The notes beneath the pieces are model-generated. The model saw only the letters and a program-made list of their open reading frames with translations, ran no database searches and had not been told where the DNA came from. Below are positions 22,729 through 31,092 of a DNA stretch of 64,000 bases, piece by piece. The stretch lies in the NCBI RefSeq assembly GCF_003202285.1, contig NZ_MASW01000007.1, positions 1 through 64,000 of the forward strand, written 5' to 3'. The position numbers were made by a program, and so were the translations under genes. How positions within the stretch are numbered: position 1 is the first letter of the stretch; each line of letters starts with the position of its first letter. Source of the DNA: Prauserella muralis. Its GTDB lineage: Bacteria > Actinomycetota > Actinomycetes > Mycobacteriales > Pseudonocardiaceae.

Positions 22729-23919
22729 ATGACCGTGGACACGACAGAGGCGCGGCCGATCCCGGCAGCCGACTGGGTGACGATCCCGGACCTCTACGAA
22801 GACCCGTACCCGATCTACCAACGGCTGCGGGCGCAGGCGCCGATCCACTGGGTACCGGCCGTGAACCGCTACCTGGTCATCGGCTACGAGGCCTGCCATG
22901 CCATCGAACTGGATCAGCAGCGGTTCTCCGCCGACGAGGCGCAGTCGCTGATGAAGCGCTCCATGGGGCACAGCATGCTCCGCAAGGACGACCCGGAGCA
23001 CGACGTCGAGCGCAAGGCCTACGGCGGAGTGCTGCGCCCGAAGGCGATCAAGCAACGATGGGAAGCGGTGTTCGACCGCAACTACGCGACCTATGCCGCA
23101 CGGCTGCGTGCGGCCGGGCCCGGAGCGGACCTGGTCGCCGAGTTCGCGGCGCCCTATGCGGCGGAGAACCTGCGGGTGGTCCTCGGCTTCTCCAACGCCA
23201 CCCAGCAAGACCTGCAGCGCTGGTCCCAGACCCTGATCGACGGCACCGGCAACTACGCCGACGACCCGCAGGTGTGGGCGGCCGCGGAACGGTCGTCCCG
23301 TGAGGTCGACGAGGCCGTCGACGAGATGCTGCCCGCTCTGCGGGCCGAGCCCGACGGCAGCCTGCTGTCGGTCCTGGCAACGTCCGGGATGCCACTGGAC
23401 TCGGTGCGGGCCAACCTCAAGATGACGATCGGCGGAGGTCTCAACGAGCCGAGGGACGCGCTCGCGACGACGGTCTGGGCCCTGCTGGCCCACCCCGGCC
23501 AGCTGGCGAGCGTGCGGTCCGCCGGCCGCTGGTCGGACGCCTTCGAGGAGTCCATCCGGTGGGTCGCGCCCATCAGCATGTATCCCCGTGAGGCGACCCG
23601 CGACACCGAGCTCTGCGGCATGGCCATCCCCCGGGGAGCCCGCCTCGGTGTGGTGGTCGGAGCCGCCAACCGGGATCCGGGGGTGTTCGCCGACCCGGAT
23701 GCCTACGACGTCGATCGCCCCCGCAAGCCCCATCTCGCGTTCGGCGGCGGAAACCACTTCTGCGCCGGGGCCTGGATCGCGCGGGCATCCGTCGTGTCGA
23801 TCGCGCTGCCCCGCCTGTTCGCCCAGTTCCCCGGTCTGCGGCTCGCGCCGTCCCGGCCCGCCACGATCGGTGGCTGGGTCTTCCGCGGCGTGCTGAGCCT
23901 GCCCGTTCACTGGGACTGA
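22729..23919 (+). CDS. Cytochrome P450 (first of two)
   Basis: Protein of 396 aa with a soluble bacterial class I P450 layout: ExxR motif ESIRW near 265, and the heme loop FGGGNHFCAGAW with Cys345. The I-helix reads GGGLNEPRDA instead of AGxxT, so a Pro replaces the usual acid-alcohol Thr; this unusual helix is also remembered from aromatic O-demethylase P450s of the CYP255 type. A GGAGG site precedes the ATG by about 10 bp. Ferredoxin and reductase genes follow directly and should deliver electrons. The substrate is probably a small aromatic acid or ether, which is inference. Confidence 0.92.
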   Translation: MTVDTTEARPIPAADWVTIPDLYEDPYPIYQRLRAQAPIHWVPAVNRYLVIGYEACHAIELDQQRFSADEAQSLMKRSMGHSMLRKDDPEHDVERKAYGGVLRPKAIKQRWEAVFDRNYATYAARLRAAGPGADLVAEFAAPYAAENLRVVLGFSNATQQDLQRWSQTLIDGTGNYADDPQVWAAAERSSREVDEAVDEMLPALRAEPDGSLLSVLATSGMPLDSVRANLKMTIGGGLNEPRDALATTVWALLAHPGQLASVRSAGRWSDAFEESIRWVAPISMYPREATRDTELCGMAIPRGARLGVVVGAANRDPGVFADPDAYDVDRPRKPHLAFGGGNHFCAGAWIARASVVSIALPRLFAQFPGLRLAPSRPATIGGWVFRGVLSLPVHWD

Positions 23920-23940
23920 CCCTCGAAGCAAGGAGCATCG

Positions 23941-24267
23941 ATGCCCAAGGTCGTTTTCCACCACCACGGCGACACCAGCACCGTCGTCGAGGCCGACGCA
24001 GGCAGCAACGTCATGCGCGCCGCCGTGCAGAACGGCGTCGCCGGCATCGTCGGCGAGTGCGGCGGCCAGGCGATGTGCGCCACCTGCCACGTCTACGTCC
24101 GCGAGTCCCATCTCGGCGCGCTGCCGCCGATCAGCGAGGACGAGGAGGAGATGCTCGACTGTACCGCCGCACCCCGCGACGACCGTCGCAGCCGCCTCGG
24201 CTGCCAGCTGACGCTCGGCGAAGGCCTCGAGGAGGTGGAGGTCGATGTGCCCGGCGCCCAGCTCTGA
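23941..24267 (+). CDS. [2Fe-2S] ferredoxin, putidaredoxin/adrenodoxin type
   Basis: Protein of 108 aa with cluster ligands Cys40, Cys46, Cys49 (GECGGQAMCATCH) and Cys88 (RLGCQL); an additional Cys74 lies between. It carries electrons from the adjacent reductase to the flanking P450s. It starts 21 bp after P450-1 with an AAGGAG site. Its 3' end overlaps the reductase start by 23 bp. Confidence 0.94.
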   Translation: MPKVVFHHHGDTSTVVEADAGSNVMRAAVQNGVAGIVGECGGQAMCATCHVYVRESHLGALPPISEDEEEMLDCTAAPRDDRRSRLGCQLTLGEGLEEVEVDVPGAQL

Positions 24268-25528
24268 CGGCCACGCCCGCGCCGGTCACATCGGCGCGCG
24301 GGTCGTGGTGGTCGGCGCTGGGCACGCCGGTGTCCAGGTGGCCGACGCGCTGCGCACCCACGGGCACCGCGGTTGCCTCACCATCGTGGGCGACGAACCG
24401 GTCCTGCCCTACCAGCGGCCGCCACTGTCCAAAGAGCACCTGGCACCGGCGGAGGGGGTCGCGGCACTGCCGTTGCGCGCCGAACGGCACTTCGCCGAGC
24501 ACCGGATCACGCTGCTCACCGGCGTCACCGTCACGGCGCTGGACCGGCGGGCCCGCACGGTGGCGCTCTCCGACGGCGGCGACGTGCCCTACGACGCGCT
24601 CGTGCTCGCCACCGGGGCGGTCAACCGGGCGCTCACCGTGCCCGGCGCCGACCTCACCGGCATCCATGCCCTGCGCACCCTCTCCGACGCCGACACCCTG
24701 CGCACGGCGTTGCTCGAGGCCGGCTCGGTCCTCGTCGTCGGTGCCGGATTCATCGGCCTGGAGTTCGCCGCGGCGGCGCGCAGGCACGCGGCGCGGGTGA
24801 CGGTGCTCGAAGCGGCCGAGCGGCCGTTGGCCAGGGCGGTGTCCGCGGAGACCGCGTCCTACCTCGCCGACGCTCATCGAGACGCCGGCACCGACCTGCG
24901 CTGCGGTGAGGCCGTCGCGCGGTTCGTCGGCGACAACGGGCGGGTCCGGGGCGCGATCGGCACGACCGGCGCGGAATACGAGGCGGACCTCGTCCTGGTG
25001 GGTATCGGGGTGGAGCCGCGTGTCGAACTGGCGCTGCGAGCCGGCCTCGACGTGGCCGACGGGATCGTCGTCGACGAACACCTGCGCACCGCCGACCCGG
25101 CGATCTACGCCGTCGGAGACTGCGCGAACCACCCGAACTCCCATGCCGGTGCCCGCCTGCGGCTGGAGTCGGTGCAGAATGCGTCGGGCCAGGCCCGGCA
25201 TGTCGCCTCCGTCATCCTCGGCGCGCGGCGCGAGTACGCCGAGCTGCCCTGGTTCTGGAGTCACCAGGGCGAGCTCAGGCTGCAGATCGCCGGGGTGCGG
25301 CTGCCCGGCGACGACAGCGTCGTCCTCGGTGACCCCGCCACCGGCCGGTTCTCGGTGTGTTGCCTGCGCGGCGGCAGGCTCGTCGCCGTCGAGTCGGTGA
25401 ACCGGCCCGCCGACCACATGGCCGCCCGCCGCCTGCTCGCCGCAGGGCCCGTTCCGGCCCCCGAGAACCCGCACGATCCGGCGTTCAGCCTGAAGCGCTT
25501 CGCCCAGGAACTCGTGCCTGCCCCGTAG
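24245..25528 (+). CDS. Ferredoxin reductase (FAD, NAD(P)H-dependent)
   Basis: Protein of 427 aa of the putidaredoxin-reductase family. FAD motif VVVVGAGHAG near residue 20, PYQRPPLSK, the NAD motif VVGAGFIGLEFAA near 165 and the second FAD motif YAVGDCANH near 290 are all present, followed by a C-terminal reductase domain. It passes reducing power from NAD(P)H to the ferredoxin. The ATG at 24245 overlaps the ferredoxin gene, implying coupled translation. The true start could be slightly later because the first 18 residues are poorly conserved in appearance. Confidence 0.92.
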   Translation: MCPAPSSDGHARAGHIGARVVVVGAGHAGVQVADALRTHGHRGCLTIVGDEPVLPYQRPPLSKEHLAPAEGVAALPLRAERHFAEHRITLLTGVTVTALDRRARTVALSDGGDVPYDALVLATGAVNRALTVPGADLTGIHALRTLSDADTLRTALLEAGSVLVVGAGFIGLEFAAAARRHAARVTVLEAAERPLARAVSAETASYLADAHRDAGTDLRCGEAVARFVGDNGRVRGAIGTTGAEYEADLVLVGIGVEPRVELALRAGLDVADGIVVDEHLRTADPAIYAVGDCANHPNSHAGARLRLESVQNASGQARHVASVILGARREYAELPWFWSHQGELRLQIAGVRLPGDDSVVLGDPATGRFSVCCLRGGRLVAVESVNRPADHMAARRLLAAGPVPAPENPHDPAFSLKRFAQELVPAP

Positions 25529-25553
25529 CCGACGTCCAGCCCGAGGAGTTGTG

Positions 25554-26756
25554 ATGACGACGACGTCCACCACCTCAGCACCCGCCGCCGACTGGGTCGA
25601 TCCGGCCGCGTTGGCGATCGACCCCTACCCCACTTACCGGCGGTTGCTGGACGAGTGCCCCGTGGCCTGGGTGCCCGCGCTGAACCGGTACCTGGTCACC
25701 TCCTTCGCGGGCTGCCGCGCGATCGAGGAGGACCAGGAGACGTTCAGCGCCGCCGTGTCGGGCGGCGGCGCCACGATGGCGCGCGCGCTCGGCGCGCAGC
25801 CCATGCTCCGCAAGGACGACCCCGAGCACGCGCACGAGCGCAGGGCGATCAATCCGACGCTGCGGCCGAAGAGCCTCCGTGAGCGCTGGGCACCGGTCTT
25901 CGAACGCAACGCCCGGGCCCAGCTCGAGGTGCTGCGGCAGCGAGGCCCCGGCGACGCGGACCTCAACCGCGACTACGCCGCGCCCGTCGCCTCCCAGAAC
26001 CTGGTCGACCTGCTGGGCCTTCGGGGCACCGGCGTCGAGGACATGCGGCGCTGGTCGCATGCGTTCATCGCCGGAACCGGCAACCTGCTGGACGACGCGG
26101 AGATCTGGCGCCGCTGCGATGCCGCCCGCGACGAGGTCGACACCCTGCTCGACGAGCTCGTCCCGCACCTGCGCGAGCATCCGGACGGTTCCATCACCTC
26201 CGCTCTCGCGGGCGCCGGACTTCCCGCCTCGCAGGTCGCGGCCAACGTCAAGCTCACGATCGCCGGTGGCATGAACGAGCCCCAGCACATGGTGACCAAC
26301 GTGGTGTGGGCGCTCAGCCGTCACCCGGACCAGCGGGCACGTGCGCTCGCCGATCCGGCCCTGTGGCCGACCGTGTTCGACGAGACCGTGCGCTGGCTGT
26401 CCCCGATCGGGATGTATCCGCGGGAGACGACGCGGGATGTGGTGCTTCAGGACGTCCTCCTGCCCGCAGGCGCTCCCGTTGGGGTGGTCGTCGGCGCGGC
26501 CAATCGCGACGACGCGGCGTTCGAGCACGCCGACCGCTTCGACATCACCCGCCCACGCCTGCCGCACCTGGGATTCGGCAGCGGAACGCATCTGTGCGCA
26601 GGCCACTGGGCCGCGCGCATCGCGATCGGCGAGATCGCCGTTCCCCTGCTGTATGCCGAGCTGCCCAGCGTGCGCACCGACCCGCGCCGCGCGGAGTCCT
26701 GGGATGGCTGGGTCTTCCGTGGCCTGACGGCGTTGCCGGTCACCTGGGACGCCTGA
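25554..26756 (+). CDS. Cytochrome P450 (second of two)
   Basis: Protein of 400 aa clearly paralogous to the first P450: same opening (AADWVDPAALAIDPYPTYRRLL), same LRKDDPEHAHER region, I-helix AGGMNEPQHM again with Pro in place of Thr, and heme loop FGSGTHLCAGHW with Cys348. It probably shares the ferredoxin and reductase. The pair likely arose by tandem duplication around the electron-transfer genes and then diverged, perhaps for two related substrates or two steps. Confidence 0.92.
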   Translation: MTTTSTTSAPAADWVDPAALAIDPYPTYRRLLDECPVAWVPALNRYLVTSFAGCRAIEEDQETFSAAVSGGGATMARALGAQPMLRKDDPEHAHERRAINPTLRPKSLRERWAPVFERNARAQLEVLRQRGPGDADLNRDYAAPVASQNLVDLLGLRGTGVEDMRRWSHAFIAGTGNLLDDAEIWRRCDAARDEVDTLLDELVPHLREHPDGSITSALAGAGLPASQVAANVKLTIAGGMNEPQHMVTNVVWALSRHPDQRARALADPALWPTVFDETVRWLSPIGMYPRETTRDVVLQDVLLPAGAPVGVVVGAANRDDAAFEHADRFDITRPRLPHLGFGSGTHLCAGHWAARIAIGEIAVPLLYAELPSVRTDPRRAESWDGWVFRGLTALPVTWDA

Positions 26757-26825
26757 ACCGCCTCCCGCGGCCTGTCCAGCACCAGACCGTACGCTGCTTT
26801 CACCCTCGACGACGCGGGAGAAACG

Positions 26826-29144
26826 ATGAGCGGGGCCACGAGACGGCTGCCCGTCCACGTGACGAGTTTCGTCGGCCGTGACGACGAGCTGTCGGCTGTC
26901 CGGGACGGGCTTGCGCGATGCCGCCTGGTGTCGCTGCTCGGTCCCGGAGGTGTGGGCAAGACCAGGCTGGCCATCGAGACGGCACGCGCGCTCGACGCCG
27001 AGATGCCCGACGGTGCGTGGTTCGTGTCTCTGGCCCACCTGACCGGCCCCGCGCAGGTCGCGCAAGCGGTGGCCGGCGCGCTGGCCATGAAGTTCTCGAC
27101 GACCAACGTCGTGGACCATCTCGTCGCGGCACTCGTGGACCTGGAGATCCTGGTCGTGCTGGACAACTGCGAACACGTGCTCAGCGGTTGCCAGGCCTTC
27201 GTCGCCCGGGTGCTGCCCATGGCACCAGGAGCGCGGATCCTGACCGCGAGCCGACAGCCGCTCGGCATCGTCGGTGAGCGGGTGATCGAGGTCCGCCCGC
27301 TGGAGACTCCGGCATCCGATGCCCCGCTGCGGACCCAGGAGGCGACCCGCTATCCCGCGATCCGGTTGCTCGACGAACGGGCCAGCGCGATCAGTTCCCA
27401 CTACCGGCTCACCGACGAGACCGTCGGCGTTGTGGCGCAACTCGTCCGGCGGCTGGACGGGCTGCCGCTCGCCATCGAGCTCGCGGCCGCGCGGTTGCGG
27501 TCGCTGTCGCTTCCCGAGCTGCTCGACCGGGTCAGCGACCGCTTCCGGATACTCGGCGGCGGTGACCCGACCGGCCTTCCGCACCACCGCACGCTGCGGG
27601 CGATGGTCGAGTGGAGCCACGAGCTGTGCTCACCTGCCGAGCAGCGCCTGTGGGCGCGCATGTCGGTGTTCACCGAGACCGCCGAGCTGCGGGCCGTCGA
27701 GGCCGTCTGCGCGGAGCGCCGGTCCGCCGATGTGCTCGACACCCTCGACGGGCTCGTCGCGAAGTCCATCCTCAGCACCGAGACGACGCCGTGCGGGCTG
27801 CGATACCGGATGCTGGAGTCGATCAGGGAGTACGGCCGGGAACAGCTGCGCGCCCGCGGCGAGGAGCAGGTGCTGCAGCAGCGCCATCGCCGGCACTACC
27901 TCCAGGTGGCGGAGCGGGCCGGAGCCGCCTTCTGGGGCCCGGACCAGGCCCGCCAGCTCGCGCACCTGACGACGGAGTTGCCCAACTTCGGCGCGGCGTT
28001 CGACTCGTTCGTCCGCGATGGTGACGCCCATGCTCGGCGGAACGCTCTGGCGCTCGCCGCCCGGCTGCGCATCCTGTGGGTGATGGGCGGTCACCTGCAA
28101 GAAGGCCGGCGGCGCCTGGAGCAGGCGCTGGCCGCGCACACCGCGGCGTGCCCGGAACGTGTCGAGGCGCTGTGGTCCTGCGCCTGGGTCGCCATGTTGC
28201 AGGGCGACCAGGACGCGGCACGTGACCGGCTGGACGAGTGCGCAGCACTTGATGCGGTCGCGGGGCCGAACACCCACAGCTACCGCGCGACCTGGCAGGG
28301 ATCGCTGGCCCTGTTCACCGGCGACCTCGCCGCCGCCGTCGAACAGTTCACGGTGGCGGCGGCCGGGCATCGCACCCATGGCTCGGCCGAGGGCCTGCTG
28401 ATGTCGCTGTTCCAGCTTGCCCTCACCCAGGCGTTGCTCGGACACCCTGCGGAAGCGAACCGGCTGTGCGACGAGGCGCTCGAGTGCAGCACCTCGATCG
28501 GCGACGGATGGGCCCGTTCCTATACGTTGTGGGCACGCGCCCACGTCGCGGTGGTGGAGGGCCGGCTCGCGCATGCGGTCACGGCAGGATGTCAGAGCCT
28601 CGAACTGAGCATGCCGCTGGAGAACCAGCTCGGGGTGGTGCTCGCGCTGGAGGTACTTGCCGTCGCGTTGGTCGCGGCAGGCCGCCATCACGAGGGCGCC
28701 ACCCTGCTGGGCGGCGCCGAGACGACGTGGCGCAAGATCGGCACCGACCTGCGGGCCTTCGGTCCGCAGCTCGCCCGCCTGCGCGACCAGGCCGCGGCCC
28801 GGGCGCAGGCTGCGCTGGGACCTGCCGGGTATCGGAAGGCGCACCAGGAGGGAGCCGCCCTCGGTCGCGCCCAGCTGCGCACGTATCTCGGCACCGTTGC
28901 CCGGACCTACGGTGACGATGGGGGCGCGGCACCGAACACGCCGGAACCGCGATCCCTGACCCGGCGCGAACGCCAGGTGGCGGCGCTGGTGGGCAAGGGC
29001 ATGAGCAACCGGGACATCGCCGCCCAGCTGGTGTTGTCCCACCGCACGGTCGAAGGACACGTCGAGCACATTCTCGCCAAGCTCGGTTTCCGGTCGCGCG
29101 CCGAGATCGCGGTGTGGGCGACCACCCGCGACCCCGGCGACTGA
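26826..29144 (+). CDS. Large ATP-binding LuxR-family regulator
   Basis: Protein of 772 aa. An NB-ARC/AAA-type ATPase occupies the N-terminus (Walker A GPGGVGKT at 39-46, Walker B VVLDNCEH near 120), a winged-helix and TPR-like helical region covers about 250-690, and a C-terminal LuxR helix-turn-helix (LTRRERQVAALVGKGMSNRDIA...AKLGFRSRAEIAVW) ends the protein. Such single-protein signal integrators activate catabolic or antibiotic genes. It lies on the same strand between P450-2 and the styAB-like genes, separated from the latter by a strong hairpin, and probably controls the whole cluster. Confidence 0.9.
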   Translation: MSGATRRLPVHVTSFVGRDDELSAVRDGLARCRLVSLLGPGGVGKTRLAIETARALDAEMPDGAWFVSLAHLTGPAQVAQAVAGALAMKFSTTNVVDHLVAALVDLEILVVLDNCEHVLSGCQAFVARVLPMAPGARILTASRQPLGIVGERVIEVRPLETPASDAPLRTQEATRYPAIRLLDERASAISSHYRLTDETVGVVAQLVRRLDGLPLAIELAAARLRSLSLPELLDRVSDRFRILGGGDPTGLPHHRTLRAMVEWSHELCSPAEQRLWARMSVFTETAELRAVEAVCAERRSADVLDTLDGLVAKSILSTETTPCGLRYRMLESIREYGREQLRARGEEQVLQQRHRRHYLQVAERAGAAFWGPDQARQLAHLTTELPNFGAAFDSFVRDGDAHARRNALALAARLRILWVMGGHLQEGRRRLEQALAAHTAACPERVEALWSCAWVAMLQGDQDAARDRLDECAALDAVAGPNTHSYRATWQGSLALFTGDLAAAVEQFTVAAAGHRTHGSAEGLLMSLFQLALTQALLGHPAEANRLCDEALECSTSIGDGWARSYTLWARAHVAVVEGRLAHAVTAGCQSLELSMPLENQLGVVLALEVLAVALVAAGRHHEGATLLGGAETTWRKIGTDLRAFGPQLARLRDQAAARAQAALGPAGYRKAHQEGAALGRAQLRTYLGTVARTYGDDGGAAPNTPEPRSLTRRERQVAALVGKGMSNRDIAAQLVLSHRTVEGHVEHILAKLGFRSRAEIAVWATTRDPGD

Positions 29145-29150
29145 CCGGTG

Positions 29151-29187
29151 CCGGGAAACCACGTGGTCCACCCACGTGGTTTCCCGG
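29151..29187 (+). terminator. Perfect 16-bp hairpin after the LuxR regulator
   Basis: CCGGGAAACCACGTGG-TCCAC-CCACGTGGTTTCCCGG starts 6 bp after the regulator stop. It has no T-tract but is very stable, so it probably terminates or attenuates transcription before styA. Each arm contains CACGTG, so a role as a protein-binding site is an alternative. Confidence 0.65.
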
Positions 29188-29267
29188 ATCTCTCGGCATG
29201 GCAGCCGTCACATCCTTGTGGACAGTCACGGTCCGCACCGCGGATCCACACCTACAGGGAGGTAGAC

Positions 29268-30563
29268 GTGCGTTCGATCGCCATCATCGGTGCCGGGCAG
29301 GGCGGGCTGCAGCTCGCGTTCGGACTGCTCAGGGACGGCTACGAGGTGACGGTGTACTCCGACCGTACTCCCGAGCAGATCGCCACCAGCCGGCTTCCGT
29401 CGAGTGCGGGGCTGTTCGGGCGGGCCCTCGATCGGGAACGCAGCCTCGGCATCTGCTTCTGGGACGGCGAGCAGCCGTTGATCGAGCAGACGTTCGCCAA
29501 GATCACCGACCCCGAGGGCAACGTCGCGGTCGCGTTCGCGGGCCGGTTCGCGCAGTACGGGCAGTCGGTCGACCAGCGCCTGAAGTTCAGCACCTGGCTG
29601 GAAGCCTTCGCCGGACGCGGGGGCAAGGTCGTCTACGGCGAGGTCGGCCTGGCCGGTCTCGACGAGATCGCCGCGGCGAACGACCTCACGATCGTCGCTG
29701 CCGGGAAGGGCGACATCGCCAAGATCTTCGCGACCGACCCGGCCCGGATGACCTACGAGCGCCCTCAACGCTCGATCGGCATGATCGCGCTCGTCGGGAC
29801 CGAACACCCGTGCCCGGACGGCGTGTCCTACAACATCCGGCCCGGCGTCGGCGAGGCCTTCGGAATTCCGATGCTCACCGCGGCCGGACCGGCCGTCACC
29901 TGGGTGATGGAGGCGCTGCCCGGTGGCCCCATGGACCGATGGTCCCAGGCCACCACGGCCGAGGAGATGCTGGAGCTGACGAAGCGCACGTTCGCGGACT
30001 TCTTTCCCTGGGAGGTGGACCGCTACGCCGGTGCGCGCATCTCGGATCCGAACGGGTGGTTGTGCGGTGCGGTGCCGCCACTGGTGCGGGAACCGATCGC
30101 CACGCTGCCGTCGGGCCGGACGGTGGTCGGCATGGCCGATGTCCTGGTGCTCAACGACCCGTGCTGCGGTCAGGGTGCGAACAACGCCAGTGCGCACGCG
30201 GCGGTGATGCACCAGCTGATTCTCGACCGTGGCTCACAGCCCTTCGACGAGCCGTGGATGCGGGCTGCCTTCGACCGGTTCTGGGAGCAGGCCCGGCACC
30301 CGACGAGGTTCACCAACACGATGCTCGCCTTCAACAGCCCCGGCTCCGTGCCGCCCCAGCACGCCACCGAGCTGCTCGCCACCGCCGTCGACGTGCCGGA
30401 GGTGGCCAACCGTTTCTGCAACGCGTTCAACGATCCGTCCGACCTCGAGAACTTCTTCTACGATCCGGCACTGACCAGCCGCTTCCTCACCGAGGCACGG
30501 GAACGTCACGAGCTGCGGCTGCGTGGACGCGCCGGCCTGGCCGCGGTGGGAGGCACGGCATGA
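29268..30563 (+). CDS. styA: Styrene/indole monooxygenase-like FAD oxygenase (StyA-like)
   Basis: Protein of 431 aa, close to the 415-aa StyA length. FAD motif GAGQGG (8-13), the VTVYSDRTPEQI segment, the AAGKGDIAKIF central motif, and the C-terminal GMADVLVLNDPCCGQGANNASAHA FAD-contact region mirror StyA. Such enzymes epoxidise styrene or indole with FADH2 supplied by a separate reductase; the next gene encodes one, overlapping by 4 bp. GTG 29268 has a strong AGGGAGGT site and is preferred to the long upstream extension, which runs through the hairpin. The natural substrate is unknown. Confidence 0.85.
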   Translation: MRSIAIIGAGQGGLQLAFGLLRDGYEVTVYSDRTPEQIATSRLPSSAGLFGRALDRERSLGICFWDGEQPLIEQTFAKITDPEGNVAVAFAGRFAQYGQSVDQRLKFSTWLEAFAGRGGKVVYGEVGLAGLDEIAAANDLTIVAAGKGDIAKIFATDPARMTYERPQRSIGMIALVGTEHPCPDGVSYNIRPGVGEAFGIPMLTAAGPAVTWVMEALPGGPMDRWSQATTAEEMLELTKRTFADFFPWEVDRYAGARISDPNGWLCGAVPPLVREPIATLPSGRTVVGMADVLVLNDPCCGQGANNASAHAAVMHQLILDRGSQPFDEPWMRAAFDRFWEQARHPTRFTNTMLAFNSPGSVPPQHATELLATAVDVPEVANRFCNAFNDPSDLENFFYDPALTSRFLTEARERHELRLRGRAGLAAVGGTA

Positions 30564-31075
30564 CGACTCTCGAGGAACACGCCCTGGCTCCCGCGGACGA
30601 CCCGCGCCGCTACCGGCGCTCGCTCGGCTGCTTCCCCACCGGCATCACGGTCATGACCGCCGCGCACGGGGGCACCCGAGTTGGTGTCACCGCGAACTCG
30701 TTCGCTTCCGTCTCGCTCGAGCCCCCTCTCGTGCTGTGGGCACTGCGGGCGGACTCGCCGAGCCTGCCCGTGTTCCGGCACGCCGGACACTTCACGGTGA
30801 ACGTGCTCGCCTGGCATCAGGAGGACCTCTCCCGGCGCTTCGCCACCCCCGCCGATGACAAGTTCGCGGGCCTGAACGTCACCGAAGGGTGGGGCGGGGC
30901 GCCACTCCTCGACGGATGCGCCGCGCGGTTCGAGACCCGCCTCGCGCACCAGTTCACCAGCGGAGACCACGTACTGCTCGTCGGCGAAGTCCTGCGCTAC
31001 AACAACTTCCACCGCGAGCCTCTGGTCTTCGTCCGGGGCGGGCACCGCTGGCTCGATCAGCCCGGCATCGGCTGA
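30560..31075 (+). CDS. styB: Flavin reductase (StyB/HpaC-like)
   Basis: Protein of 171 aa of the flavin reductase-like domain family. Seen: FPTGITVMTAAHGG, the flavin-binding VTANSFASVSLEPPLVLWAL and the ending EVLRYNNFHREPLVFVRGGHRWL. It reduces FAD with NAD(P)H to feed the StyA-like oxygenase. ATG 30560 overlaps the styA stop. It could also serve another two-component monooxygenase, such as a 4-hydroxyphenylacetate hydroxylase, but no HpaB is in the window. Confidence 0.88.
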   Translation: MTTLEEHALAPADDPRRYRRSLGCFPTGITVMTAAHGGTRVGVTANSFASVSLEPPLVLWALRADSPSLPVFRHAGHFTVNVLAWHQEDLSRRFATPADDKFAGLNVTEGWGGAPLLDGCAARFETRLAHQFTSGDHVLLVGEVLRYNNFHREPLVFVRGGHRWLDQPGIG

Positions 31076-31092
31076 GCACGAGAGGATCCTCC

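Noticed and set aside
22729-25528. Possible GcoA/GcoB-type two-component demethylase
   Set aside because: The reductase here is a separate FAD protein with a separate 2Fe-2S ferredoxin, not the fused reductase of that system, so only the P450 I-helix is similar.
29114-30559. Extension of the flavin reductase frame across styA
   Set aside because: The stretch is Arg/Gly-rich shadow of styA; the ATG at 30560 overlapping the styA stop is supported by family length.
30560-31075. HpaC partner of a 4-hydroxyphenylacetate hydroxylase for the hpa operon
   Set aside because: No HpaB is in the window, and the gene is translationally coupled to a StyA-like oxygenase, so a StyB role fits better, though not exclusively.
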